The notes under the pieces are model-generated. The model was not told where the DNA came from and searched no databases. It saw only the letters and a program-made list of their open reading frames with translations. Both the position numbers and the translations under genes were made by a program. DNA of 64,000 bases. Origin: Clostridiales bacterium (GTDB taxonomy: Bacteria; Bacillota; Clostridia; TANB77; SIG350). This document shows positions 8,419 to 19,320 of the stretch, piece after piece. Positions within the stretch are counted from its first letter, which is position 1, and each line of letters opens with the position of its first letter. Location: the NCBI GenBank assembly GCA_015056545.1, contig SVGE01000007.1:19152-83151 (forward strand), in the 5' to 3' direction.

Positions 8419-9537
8419 ATGAAAATCGTTTGCGAAAAAGAAAAATTATTAAAAGGATTAAATTGTGTACAAAGAGCAACTAGTTCAAAATCAACTATGC
8501 CTATACTTTTTGGTATACTTATACAAACAAATGATAATCAATTAAGATTAACTACATATGATTTAGAAATAGGTATTGAATATGTAATGGATTGTGAAAT
8601 AGCTGAGCAAGGTGCAACAGTTGTTGATGCAAAAACATTTATTGAAATTATAAGAAAATTACCTAATAATAAAATTAATATTGAATTATTAGAAGATAAT
8701 AATCAATTATTAATTGAATGTGAAGAAAGTGTATATAAATTATCTACTATGAACCCAGAAGAATTTCCTGAGTTACCTAAAATAGAAGTAGAAAAATCAA
8801 TTGAATTAACAGATATGACATTTAAATCAATGATAAAGAAGACTATTTTTGCAGTAAGTTTAGATGAAACTAAACCAATATTTACAGGATGTTTAATAGA
8901 AGTATTAAAAGACAAAGTAAATTTAGTTTCAATTGATGGATTTAGATTAGCATTTGTTACTGAAAAAATATTTAATGTTAACGAACCATTTAAAGCTGTA
9001 ATACCAGGAAAAACTTTAAATGAAATAAATAAAATATTAGCAGAAGACGGAACAAAAGTTAATATTGGAATTTCTAAGAATCAAGCAATGTTTGAAATGG
9101 GAGATTGCAAACTTGTTTCAAGATTATTAGAAGGAGAATTCTTAAATTATGAAAATGTAATTCCAAAAGATAGAGAAACAAGAGTAAAGATTAATACTAA
9201 TACATTAATTCAAGTTATTGAAAGAGCTTCATTAGTTAGTTTTTCAACAGATGAAAAAAGCAAGAAGTTCCCACTTAAATTACATATAGAAGTAGGAAAA
9301 CTTACTATTACATGTAATGGTTCAATAGGAAATGCAAAGGAAGAACTATATATTGAAACAGAAGGTAAAGAATTAGAAATAGGATTTAATCACAAATATT
9401 TATTAGATGCTTTAAAAGCATGTGATGATGAAGAAGTGTATATAGATTTTGGTACATCAGTTTCACCTTGTATTATTAGAGGTAAGGACAAAGATGTATA
9501 CTTATATATGGTATTACCAGTTAGATTAACTGATTAA
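8419..9537 (+). CDS. dnaN: DNA polymerase III subunit beta (sliding clamp)
   Basis: This 372-residue beta clamp encircles DNA and tethers polymerase III. It shows the three-fold clamp architecture. The N-terminal MKIVCEKEKLLKGLNCVQRAT and the C-terminal VYLYMVLPVRLTD are family hallmarks; the C-terminal MVLPVR forms part of the client-peptide pocket. AAAGGAG precedes the start. gyrB follows after only 41 bases: the S4-domain gene and recF, which usually lie between, are absent. Confidence 0.97.
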   Translation: MKIVCEKEKLLKGLNCVQRATSSKSTMPILFGILIQTNDNQLRLTTYDLEIGIEYVMDCEIAEQGATVVDAKTFIEIIRKLPNNKINIELLEDNNQLLIECEESVYKLSTMNPEEFPELPKIEVEKSIELTDMTFKSMIKKTIFAVSLDETKPIFTGCLIEVLKDKVNLVSIDGFRLAFVTEKIFNVNEPFKAVIPGKTLNEINKILAEDGTKVNIGISKNQAMFEMGDCKLVSRLLEGEFLNYENVIPKDRETRVKINTNTLIQVIERASLVSFSTDEKSKKFPLKLHIEVGKLTITCNGSIGNAKEELYIETEGKELEIGFNHKYLLDALKACDDEEVYIDFGTSVSPCIIRGKDKDVYLYMVLPVRLTD

Positions 9538-9548
9538 TTAATAAATAA

Positions 9549-11489
<1,941 letters not shown>

Positions 11490-11498
11490 GGAGTATAT

Positions 11499-13535
11499 AT
11501 GAATAAAAAAGGTATAAGCTTAGTTGCTCTTACTATAACAATAATAGTTATGACTATAATTACAGCAACTATAGTTATTACAGGTTTAGATTTAAATAAA
11601 ACTACAGATTTAATTAAATTTGAGAAAAGTATCACTTTAATAGAAAAAACAATAAGAAAAGAATATATAAAAGATAATATTATTGGAATTTCACTAAAAA
11701 ATTATGAATTAAATTCTAATAATGAGCAAGATGAATTTAATTTTACAGAAGAAGAATTAAATAATATATTAACAGAAATAAAAGAAATATATACAACAAT
11801 AGAAATAGATAATGAAAAAGAGGAATACTATTTATTAAATAAAGAACATTTATTAAAATTAGGTTTAAATGAGATATATGAGGAATATTTAGTAAATTAT
11901 AAATATGGTTATGTTTTTTGCTTAACACCCGTAATTGATGAAAATAATAATAATATGTATACTACTCAATTTATAAAAGAATTAATTGATACAAAAAATG
12001 AATATCCTTTAGTAATAAATAGTAGAAGAAATCAAGCTATTAATTATAGAATATATGGAAATAGTGTTCAAAATGGAACGCCTACACCAGAGAATCCTGT
12101 AGAAGTGCAAAGTGTGGGTGAAAAAGTTGAAACTTTATTTGATAAATCTTTATATAGTTCAATAGATGTATTTAATACAGAACATAGTTCAGGTCTATAT
12201 TTATATACATATATTGAAGGTTTAAAAATGAACACAGATTATATTGTTAAGGTTATTAGAAATAATGGAAGTAAATTTAATTCTGTTGCATCAACATTAT
12301 TAATATCTGGTTCAACGTTTGATGTATCATCTGGAAAATATACAGTTGTTTCTAACACTAGTGGAACAGATACTGAAGAAAAAACATATACGACAGATAA
12401 AAACGGAAGACTTACTATTGGTATTTCTAATAGTAATATGACACAAGAAAATTTAAATACTATTTTTACAAATACGGATATAATAATTGTAGAAAAAGAA
12501 GATAAAGAATATTTAAATAAATATAAAATACCTATAAATATTAAAGGTAAGAATCTAGTTGATATAAGTAAATTAACTCATACAAAATCTAATTTAATTG
12601 TTAATGAAACATCAACAAATTCTTGGACTGTACAAGGAGCAGAAGGAGCATCAGAATTAGCATATAGTGCAGGAGAAATTAGGTCTGTTTTTCAAAATAA
12701 ATTAGAAGCAAATAAAGATTATACATTAAGTTTTTATATTACTTTATTAGAACAAGGAATATATAATAATAATTTTTGCATATATTTAGGAAATAGTAAA
12801 ACAGATTATGCAAAAAAACAATTTAGATATTCAAATTTAGAAGTTGGTAAAAGAGTAAAAATAGAAACGAAATTTAATGTAAATTTTGAAATTGGTACAT
12901 TAACTATGCGTTTAAATAATAATAAATATTTGATAGAAATGGATACTATGCAAATAGAAGAAGGAACGGTAGCAACAGAATATGTACAAGGATTTAATGA
13001 AAAAATAAACATATATTTAGATGAACCATTAAGAGGAATAAATTGTTATTATGATTATGTAGATTTTAAAGAGCAAAAAGTATATAGAATAATAAATGAA
13101 AAAGTATTTGATGGTACTGAAAATTTTAGTATATTTACAGCTAATAATGTTAATTATTTTAGAATTTTTTTAAGTAATTTTGAATATCTTCCATGGAGTG
13201 ATGATTCAACTAATTTATATAAAAATGGATTATGTAATAAATATCCAGTTGTAATGCAAGATAATAGAGTAAATAATACATTGTCTGCAGCTGCTGGAAA
13301 TTTATATACTTATGATTTTGGTAATAATTCTTATGAAACAGTAGAGGCATTTAAAGAAAATTTAGCTAGTGAATATAATAAGGGAATTCCATTGAAAATA
13401 TATATGGTAAGACCAACAGCAAGTGAACAAAATATTCAAATTCCAGAAATGTTATTAAATATTGGTACAAATACAATTGAAACAGCTACTACTATTAATC
13501 CAAGTAAAATAGAAGTACAATATTATGAACAATAA
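11499..13535 (+). CDS. large surface protein with type IV pilin-like signal
   Basis: This 678-residue protein begins MNKKGISLVALTITIIVMTI, a prepilin-type (class III) signal with the cleavable glycine followed by a hydrophobic helix. The usual Glu at +5 is Ala. Around residue 180-200 is the segment YRIYGNSVQNGTPTPENPVE, which I recognise from firmicute phage tail and surface proteins. Beta-rich, Asn/Thr-rich regions resembling carbohydrate-binding modules follow, ending in EVQYYEQ. Function is unknown; display on the cell surface or a pseudopilus is inferred. It starts 9 bases after gyrB with an AGGAG site, so it is probably transcribed with gyrB, which is unusual. Confidence 0.7.
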   Translation: MNKKGISLVALTITIIVMTIITATIVITGLDLNKTTDLIKFEKSITLIEKTIRKEYIKDNIIGISLKNYELNSNNEQDEFNFTEEELNNILTEIKEIYTTIEIDNEKEEYYLLNKEHLLKLGLNEIYEEYLVNYKYGYVFCLTPVIDENNNNMYTTQFIKELIDTKNEYPLVINSRRNQAINYRIYGNSVQNGTPTPENPVEVQSVGEKVETLFDKSLYSSIDVFNTEHSSGLYLYTYIEGLKMNTDYIVKVIRNNGSKFNSVASTLLISGSTFDVSSGKYTVVSNTSGTDTEEKTYTTDKNGRLTIGISNSNMTQENLNTIFTNTDIIIVEKEDKEYLNKYKIPINIKGKNLVDISKLTHTKSNLIVNETSTNSWTVQGAEGASELAYSAGEIRSVFQNKLEANKDYTLSFYITLLEQGIYNNNFCIYLGNSKTDYAKKQFRYSNLEVGKRVKIETKFNVNFEIGTLTMRLNNNKYLIEMDTMQIEEGTVATEYVQGFNEKINIYLDEPLRGINCYYDYVDFKEQKVYRIINEKVFDGTENFSIFTANNVNYFRIFLSNFEYLPWSDDSTNLYKNGLCNKYPVVMQDNRVNNTLSAAAGNLYTYDFGNNSYETVEAFKENLASEYNKGIPLKIYMVRPTASEQNIQIPEMLLNIGTNTIETATTINPSKIEVQYYEQ

Positions 13536-13542
13536 AACAAAT

Positions 13543-13582
13543 AAAAAGAATTTAGATTAATTTAAAAATCTAAATTCTTTTT
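13543..13582. terminator. bidirectional terminator
   Basis: Perfect 15-bp stem (13543-13557 with 13568-13582), A-run on the left and T-run on the right, between the convergent surface-protein and SLH genes. Confidence 0.85.
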
Positions 13583-13584
13583 TA

Positions 13585-14184
13585 CTATAACTTAATATTT
13601 AAACAATTATATATTAGTACAAAAGCATCTTCTCTAATTAATTCAGTTTTTACTTTTAAATCAGTATTTTTAGTTATTTGTAATTCTTCAGCTTTTGAAA
13701 TATAATCATCTGGCCAAATAGTTAATCCATTATCTTTATTAACTAACCTAACAAGAATAGTTAATACTTCTTCATATTTAATGTAATCATTTGGTCTAAA
13801 TTTACCATCACCATCACCAATTAAATATCCTTCATTTACACAAATATATATATTATTATATCCCCAAAATGATTTATTAACATCAGTAAAATTAATTTTC
13901 TTATTTGTAACTTCAGTATTTTCTTTTCCAATTAATCTAACAATAACTGTTGCAAATTCTGCTCTAGTAAATTTTTTTGTTAACATTAAATTTCCATGTT
14001 CATCTCCAATTATTATTTTCATTTTTTTTAAAGCAATTATTGCATTATCTATATATTCTTGGTCAATTTCTTTTTTTACTTCAATATCTATTTCAATATT
14101 TTCTTCATTAACTTCTACTGAAAAAGCTAAAGTAGTAAATAAAGAAATACATATTACTAAACATATTAATATTTTTTTCATCAT
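13585..14184 (-). CDS. secreted S-layer homology (SLH) domain protein
   Basis: This protein of about 199 residues has a signal peptide (MMKKILICLVICISLFTTLAFS). The rest is essentially three SLH modules: about residues 45-90 with FTRAEFATVIVRLIGK, about 95-140 with FTDVNKSFWGYNNIYICVNEGYLIGDGDGKFRPND, and a third with LIREDAFVLIYNCL. SLH modules bind pyruvylated secondary wall polymer and anchor proteins to the wall. With no other domain, its partner or role is unknown. I use ATG 14184, placed 5 bases after AGGTG, over the upstream GTG. A longer relative lies at 40942. Confidence 0.8.
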   Translation of the reverse strand: MMKKILICLVICISLFTTLAFSVEVNEENIEIDIEVKKEIDQEYIDNAIIALKKMKIIIGDEHGNLMLTKKFTRAEFATVIVRLIGKENTEVTNKKINFTDVNKSFWGYNNIYICVNEGYLIGDGDGKFRPNDYIKYEEVLTILVRLVNKDNGLTIWPDDYISKAEELQITKNTDLKVKTELIREDAFVLIYNCLNIKL

Positions 14185-14398
14185 TATCACCTAAATATAT
14201 CTTATATTATTTTTATATAAAAGTAAATAGAAATATATTGAAAAACGTTTTCTTATATGATATATTAATTCAAAAATAAAGTTTATTAAATCTAAAATAT
14301 TTTATTTTAGAAGGAGAAATAAATATATTTTGTAATAAAGAGGATAAACATATGATAAAAAAACATACTTTTTTAAAAATGTTTTTTAAAAACATACA

Positions 14399-14545
14399 AT
14401 GTTTTTTTGTAGCGAAAAAAAATGTAATGTAAAAAGCTTTCCTAATAAAGAAAAAATTGAAAAAATATATAGTGGTTGTGATACAAAAATGATTGTGTAT
14501 CGTTGTAAAAAAGAAGTAATAAGAAAACAAAAAAAAGAAAAGTAA
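14399..14545 (+). CDS. possible small Cys-rich protein
   Basis: This 48-codon ORF has four cysteines (MFFCSEKKCNVKSF, then SGCDTKM and YRCKKEV) and a basic tail, resembling a tiny zinc-ribbon. It ends 15 bases before the MazG-like gene. There is no good ribosome binding site, and the start lies inside AT hairpins. An overlapping frame (14352-14432), which has an AGAGG site, also contains Cys-rich sequence upstream, so this could be the tail of a frameshifted older gene. The rest of the 14185-14560 gap contains only A/T homopolymers and short hairpins such as AAAAACAT/ATGTTTTT at 14388-14408. Confidence 0.3.
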   Translation: MFFCSEKKCNVKSFPNKEKIEKIYSGCDTKMIVYRCKKEVIRKQKKEK

Positions 14546-14560
14546 GAGGGGAGATATCAT

Positions 14561-14875
14561 ATGTTAGAAATATATAATAAATTAATTAGGGATAATCTTG
14601 TTGAACATATGAGAAACAAAGGCTTGCAAGTAGAGTATGAAATACTTGATGAAAAAAGATATATTGAAGAACTTAACAAGAAACTTCTTGAAGAAGTAAA
14701 TGAATATTTGCGGGATTATAGTATAGAGGAAATGGCAGATATTATGGAAGTAATATATGCTATTTTGGAAACAAAAAATATATCTATAGAGGAAGTAGAT
14801 AAAGTAAGATTAGAAAAAAGATTAAGAAAAGGAGCATTTAAAGATAGAATTTTCTTGAAAACAGTCGAAGAATAA
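14561..14875 (+). CDS. MazG-like NTP pyrophosphohydrolase
   Basis: This 104-residue all-alpha protein of the MazG / phosphoribosyl-ATP pyrophosphohydrolase superfamily begins YNKLIRDNLVEHM. It has the metal-binding pattern: KLLEEVNEYL supplies one acidic helix and SIEEMADIMEVIYAIL supplies the ExxD helix. Such enzymes hydrolyse non-canonical or signalling nucleotides to the monophosphate. Substrate is not predictable here. It has an AGGGGAG site and a strong terminator, so it is a short transcription unit just before gyrA. Confidence 0.8.
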   Translation: MLEIYNKLIRDNLVEHMRNKGLQVEYEILDEKRYIEELNKKLLEEVNEYLRDYSIEEMADIMEVIYAILETKNISIEEVDKVRLEKRLRKGAFKDRIFLKTVEE

Positions 14876-14882
14876 TAAAAAG

Positions 14883-14917
14883 CTACACTAAGTAATATTT
14901 TATTTAGTGTAGTTTTT
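14883..14917 (+). terminator. rho-independent terminator
   Basis: CTACACTAA (14883-14891) pairs with TTAGTGTAG (14904-14912), followed by TTTTT. It ends the MazG-like gene. Confidence 0.85.
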
Positions 14918-14976
14918 GTTTATAAAAAAATTAACGTTTTTCTTGCATTTTTACACTATTTTTTATACTTTTTTAC

Positions 14977-15005
14977 TTGCATATTTGAAATGTGTTTGAT
15001 ATAAT
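14977..15005 (+). promoter_or_regulatory. gyrA promoter
   Basis: TTGCAT (14977-14982), a 17-base spacer and a perfect TATAAT (15000-15005) with TG just before it lie 65 bases upstream of gyrA. Confidence 0.75.
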
Positions 15006-15069
15006 GTTGAGGTAAAGAGTCCGTAAGGAAAATTAGTAAATATTCATAAGAAAAGTGAGGTAAATTTAG

Positions 15070-17541
15070 ATGTTAGAAATGGAAAATAAAGATGGAAAAA
15101 TTATACCAGTAGAAATTAATCAGGAGATGAAAAAAGCATATATAGATTATGCAATGAGTGTTATTGTATCTCGTGCACTTCCTGATGTAAGAGATGGTTT
15201 AAAACCAGTTCATAGAAGAATTTTATATACAATGTATGAAGATGGTTTTACACCAGATAAAGGATACAGAAAATGTGCTACTACTGTTGGTGATGTTTTA
15301 GGTAGATATCATCCACATGGGGATAGTTCTGTTTATGATGCATTAGTTAGAATGGCACAAGATTTTACTATGAGATATGCTACAATTGACGGACATGGTA
15401 ACTTTGGTTCTGTTGATGGTGACAGTGCAGCGGCTTACCGTTATACTGAAGCAAGAATGTCTAAAATTGCAACATTAATGTTAGAAGATATAGATAAAAA
15501 TACAGTAGAATTTATGCCTAACTTTGATGACAGATTAAAAGAACCTACTGTTTTACCATCAAAAATACCTCATTTATTAATAAATGGTTCTTCTGGAATT
15601 GCTGTTGGTATGGCAACAAATATACCACCACACAATTTAACAGAAGTAATTAATGCATTAGTTAGAATGCTTGAACAAGACAATGTAACTGATGAAGAAA
15701 TTATGGCAGAAATAAAAGGGCCAGATTTTCCAACAGGAGCTATTATTCTGGGATATGATGGAATTAAAAAAGCATATACAACAGGTAGAGGAAAAATTAC
15801 AGTAAGAGCAAAAGCTGAAATTGAAGAAATGAGTAATACAAGACAAAGAATTATTGTTACTGAAATACCTTATGGTGTTAATAAAGCTAGATTAGTTGAA
15901 AATATTGCTCATCAAGTTAGAGATAAAAAATTAGAAGGCATATCAGATTTAAGAGATGAATCAGATAGAGATGGTATGAGAATTGTAATTGAATTAAAAA
16001 GAGATGCAAATGCAAATGTTGTTTTAAATCAATTATATAAAAATACTCAAATGCAAGATACGTTTGGTATGATTAATTTGTCTTTGGTTAATGGTGAGCC
16101 AAAAATATTAACATTAAGACAAACATTAGAATATTATATTGAACATAGAAAAGAAGTTGTAATTAGAAGAACACAATTTGATTTAGAAAAAGCACAAGCT
16201 AGACTACATATTTTAGAAGGATTAAAAATTGCTTTAGATAATATTGATGAAGTTATTAATATTATTAGAAATGCATATGATGATGCAAAAGAGCAATTAA
16301 TGAAGAGATTTAATTTAACTGAAATTCAAGCTCAATCAATTCTAGATATGAGATTAAAAACATTATCTGGATTGCAAAGAGAAAAAATTGAACAAGAATA
16401 CAACGAATTACTTGCATTTATAAATAAATGTAAAGAAATTCTTGGAAGTGAAAGATTAGTTTTCGATATAATTAGAGATGAATTATTAGAAGTAAAAGAA
16501 AAATATGGTGATGAACGAAGAACTAAAATTGTTGCAGCTGAAGGAGAAATTGAAATTGAAGATTTAATCAAAGAAGAAGAAACTGTTATTGCTTTAACAC
16601 ATTTTGGCTATATAAAAAGAGTACCAATTAATACATATAAGAGCCAAAGAAGAGGTGGAAAAGGTATTACAGGTATTTCTACAAGAGAAGAAGACTTTGT
16701 TAAACAATTATTTATTTCTTCAACACATGATACTATATTATTCTTTACAAACAATGGTAAAGTATATAGATTAAGAGGTTATGAAGTTCCAGAAGCAGGA
16801 AGAACTGCAAAAGGCACTGCAATTGTTAATTTACTTCAATTAGATGCAGGAGAAAAAGTAACTGCTGTAATGCCAGTTAAAGTATTTGCAGAAGGTCAAT
16901 ATTTATTAATGACTACTAAAAAAGGTTTAGTTAAGAAAACTGCTTTAACTGAATATATAAATGTAAGAAAGAGTGGGCTTCAAGGAATTAATTTAAATGA
17001 AGATGATGAATTAATAGATGTTAGATTAACAGATGGAGAAAACGATATTGTTTTAGTTACTAAAAATGGTATATCAATTAAATTTAATGAAAAAGATGTA
17101 CGTTCAGTTGGTAGAGTATCAAAAGGTGTAATAGGTATTAAATTAGATGATGAAGATGAATTAATTGGAATGGAAATAATTCAAAATGAAAAAGATTATC
17201 TGTTAGCTATTACTGAAAATGGATTTGGTAAAAGAACGGAATTAGAAGAATATAGACATCAAGGAAGAGGCGGAAAAGGTGTAATTACATATAAAATTAC
17301 TGAAAAAACTGGACAGTTAGTAGGAATTAAAATTGTTAAAGATAGTGATGATGTAATGTTAATTACAGATACAGGTATAGTTATTAGAATGAATGTTTCT
17401 GAAATAAGTGTACTAGGAAGATCAACACAAGGTGTAACATTAATGAGAACTAGTGATGGTGGAAAAGTTGTTAGTGTTGCAAAAGTTGAAAGTGATGAAG
17501 AAGAAGATAATCAATTAAGTTTATTAGATGATAATAAATAG
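15070..17541 (+). CDS. gyrA: DNA gyrase subunit A
   Basis: This 823-residue breakage-reunion subunit of gyrase has the catalytic tyrosine in AAAYRYTEARM. The quinolone-resistance region HPHGDSSVYDALVRMAQ keeps the susceptible-type Ser and Asp at the E. coli 83 and 87 positions. A C-terminal six-bladed DNA-wrapping propeller contains the GyrA box QRRGGKG, which supports gyrase rather than topoisomerase IV. It has an acidic C-terminal tail. GTGAGG sits 9 bases before the ATG. It is separated from gyrB by four genes and has its own promoter. Confidence 0.97.
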   Translation: MLEMENKDGKIIPVEINQEMKKAYIDYAMSVIVSRALPDVRDGLKPVHRRILYTMYEDGFTPDKGYRKCATTVGDVLGRYHPHGDSSVYDALVRMAQDFTMRYATIDGHGNFGSVDGDSAAAYRYTEARMSKIATLMLEDIDKNTVEFMPNFDDRLKEPTVLPSKIPHLLINGSSGIAVGMATNIPPHNLTEVINALVRMLEQDNVTDEEIMAEIKGPDFPTGAIILGYDGIKKAYTTGRGKITVRAKAEIEEMSNTRQRIIVTEIPYGVNKARLVENIAHQVRDKKLEGISDLRDESDRDGMRIVIELKRDANANVVLNQLYKNTQMQDTFGMINLSLVNGEPKILTLRQTLEYYIEHRKEVVIRRTQFDLEKAQARLHILEGLKIALDNIDEVINIIRNAYDDAKEQLMKRFNLTEIQAQSILDMRLKTLSGLQREKIEQEYNELLAFINKCKEILGSERLVFDIIRDELLEVKEKYGDERRTKIVAAEGEIEIEDLIKEEETVIALTHFGYIKRVPINTYKSQRRGGKGITGISTREEDFVKQLFISSTHDTILFFTNNGKVYRLRGYEVPEAGRTAKGTAIVNLLQLDAGEKVTAVMPVKVFAEGQYLLMTTKKGLVKKTALTEYINVRKSGLQGINLNEDDELIDVRLTDGENDIVLVTKNGISIKFNEKDVRSVGRVSKGVIGIKLDDEDELIGMEIIQNEKDYLLAITENGFGKRTELEEYRHQGRGGKGVITYKITEKTGQLVGIKIVKDSDDVMLITDTGIVIRMNVSEISVLGRSTQGVTLMRTSDGGKVVSVAKVESDEEEDNQLSLLDDNK

Positions 17542-17559
17542 GAAAAGAGGTAATCTATT

Positions 17560-17805
17560 ATGATGATATCACCAGAAGTATATAAAGAAGAAAATAAAGA
17601 TAAAGAATTAAAAGAATTATTAGTAGAAAGAAATAAATTGATAAAATATATGAATGAATATGAAAATGATAGTATTAATAATGAGAGAAAAAGTGATATA
17701 GGGATTATAATATCACCTTCACCAAGTACTAGATATTATTGGTATAATTATTATTTAAAAGAAATTACTGATTTAATAATAGAAAAGCTAGATGATAATA
17801 AATAG
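17560..17805 (+). CDS. hypothetical protein, 81 aa
   Basis: I do not recognise this small protein. It is charged and probably alpha-helical in its N-terminal half (KELKELLVERNKLIKYMNEYE), with a central PSPSTRYYWYNYYLK aromatic patch. It lies 18 bases after gyrA and 14 bases before a prolyl-tRNA synthetase gene, with AAGAGG upstream, so it is very probably translated within a gyrA-proS transcript. Confidence 0.6.
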   Translation: MMISPEVYKEENKDKELKELLVERNKLIKYMNEYENDSINNERKSDIGIIISPSPSTRYYWYNYYLKEITDLIIEKLDDNK

Positions 17806-17819
17806 GAGGAAAATAAAAA

Positions 17820-19259
17820 ATGTCAAGCGAAAAAGGTTTTGTAAAAGAAATAACTAATATGGAAGATGATTTTGCTACATGGTATACAGATGTTGTTAGA
17901 AAAGCAGAATTAGCAGATTATACAGATGTAAAAGGTTGTATGGTTATAAGACCGTATGGTTATGCAATATGGGAAAATATTCAAAAAGAATTAGATAGAA
18001 GATTTAAAGAAACAGGTCATAAAAATGCATATTTCCCGCTGTTCATACCGGAAAGTTTGCTTAACAAAGAAAAAGAACATGTTGAAGGATTTGCTCCAGA
18101 GGTAGCATGGGTTACACATGGTGGAAGTGAAAAACTTGAAGAAAGACTTTGTGTAAGACCTACATCAGAAACTATATTTTCTACAATGTATTCTAAATGG
18201 ATACAATCATGGAGAGATTTACCACTTCTTATAAATCAATGGGCAAATGTAGTTAGATGGGAAAAAACAACAAGACCTTTTTTAAGAAGTTCAGAGTTTT
18301 TATGGCAAGAAGGGCATACAATGCATGCTACTGAAGAAGAAGCAATGAAAGAAACATTAAAAATATTAAATATTTATTCAGATTTTTGTGAAGAATTTTT
18401 AGCAATTCCAATGATTAAAGGAAGAAAATCTGAAAAAGAAAAATTTGCAGGTGCAGAAGCTACCTTTACTATTGAAGCTATGATGCATGATGGAAAAGCG
18501 CTTCAATCTGGTACTTCACATTATTTTGGACAAGGATTTGCAAAAGCTTTTGATGTTAAATTCCAAAATAAAGAAGGAAAAGAAGAGTATTGTTATCAAA
18601 CATCATGGGGAGTTTCAACTAGATTAATTGGTGGTTTAATTATGACACATGGAGATAATAGAGGATTAAAACTACCGCCAAGAATAGCACCAGTGCAAGT
18701 TATAGTAGTTCCAATTGCTATGCATAAAGAAGGTGTTCTTGAAAAAGCAGCAGATTTAGCTGAGTTTTTAAAGAAAAGATATAGAGTTGAAATAGATGCA
18801 AGAGAAGAATATTCTCCAGGATATAAATTTAATGAATGGGAAATGAAAGGTGTTCCTATTAGATTAGAAATAGGGCCTAGAGATATTGAAAATGGTGAAT
18901 GTGTATTAGTTAGAAGAGATACAGGAGATAAAATAACAATAAAAATGACTGATGCATATGATGAAATAGAAAATGTATTAAATGATATTCACAACAATAT
19001 GTTATTAAGTGCATTTAATAATAGACAAGCAAATACATTTATGGCTAGCAATATGGATGAATTAAAGAATATATATGAAAACAAACAAGGTTTTGCAAAA
19101 GCTATGTGGTGTGGAAGTAGAGAATGTGAAGAAAAAATAAAAGAAGAAGTTGGAATCTCTATTAGATGTATACCATTTGAGCAAGAAAACCTTGGAGATA
19201 AATGTGTATGTTGTGGTAATCATGCGGATAATATGGTATATATGGGAAAACAATATTAA
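17820..19259 (+). CDS. proS: prolyl-tRNA synthetase, archaeal/eukaryal-like (type 3)
   Basis: This 479-residue class II synthetase is of the short ProS type 3 group, without the internal editing domain. Motif 1/2 sequences are visible (NAYFPLFIPESLL, VRPTSETIFS, RWEKTTRPFLRSSEFLWQEGHTMHAT). The zinc-type C-terminal extension contains CGSRECEEK and CVCCGN. It charges tRNA-Pro with proline. A second, bacterial-type ProRS follows 61 bases later. The AGGAGG site upstream is strong. Confidence 0.93.
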   Translation: MSSEKGFVKEITNMEDDFATWYTDVVRKAELADYTDVKGCMVIRPYGYAIWENIQKELDRRFKETGHKNAYFPLFIPESLLNKEKEHVEGFAPEVAWVTHGGSEKLEERLCVRPTSETIFSTMYSKWIQSWRDLPLLINQWANVVRWEKTTRPFLRSSEFLWQEGHTMHATEEEAMKETLKILNIYSDFCEEFLAIPMIKGRKSEKEKFAGAEATFTIEAMMHDGKALQSGTSHYFGQGFAKAFDVKFQNKEGKEEYCYQTSWGVSTRLIGGLIMTHGDNRGLKLPPRIAPVQVIVVPIAMHKEGVLEKAADLAEFLKKRYRVEIDAREEYSPGYKFNEWEMKGVPIRLEIGPRDIENGECVLVRRDTGDKITIKMTDAYDEIENVLNDIHNNMLLSAFNNRQANTFMASNMDELKNIYENKQGFAKAMWCGSRECEEKIKEEVGISIRCIPFEQENLGDKCVCCGNHADNMVYMGKQY

Positions 19260-19266
19260 GAGTTAA

Positions 19267-19298
19267 AGAGGTTAGCAACAAATATGCTAATCTCTTTT
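19267..19298 (+). terminator. hairpin between the two proS genes
   Basis: AGAGGTTAGCA (19267-19277) pairs with TGCTAATCTCT (19285-19295) with one G.T, followed by TTTT. It may end most proS type 3 transcripts; no T-box features are evident. Confidence 0.6.
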
Positions 19299-19320
19299 AA
19301 AATATTTGAAAGGAGTATTT

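Noticed and set aside
14191..14398. Additional gene upstream of the MazG-like gene
   Set aside because: Only short open frames and A/T homopolymers are present; one in-frame stretch (14280-14432) lacks a convincing start, so I kept only the cautious 14399 ORF.
19260..19320. T-box leader for the second proS
   Set aside because: The 61-base gap is too short and has only one hairpin, with no specifier loop or T-box sequence.
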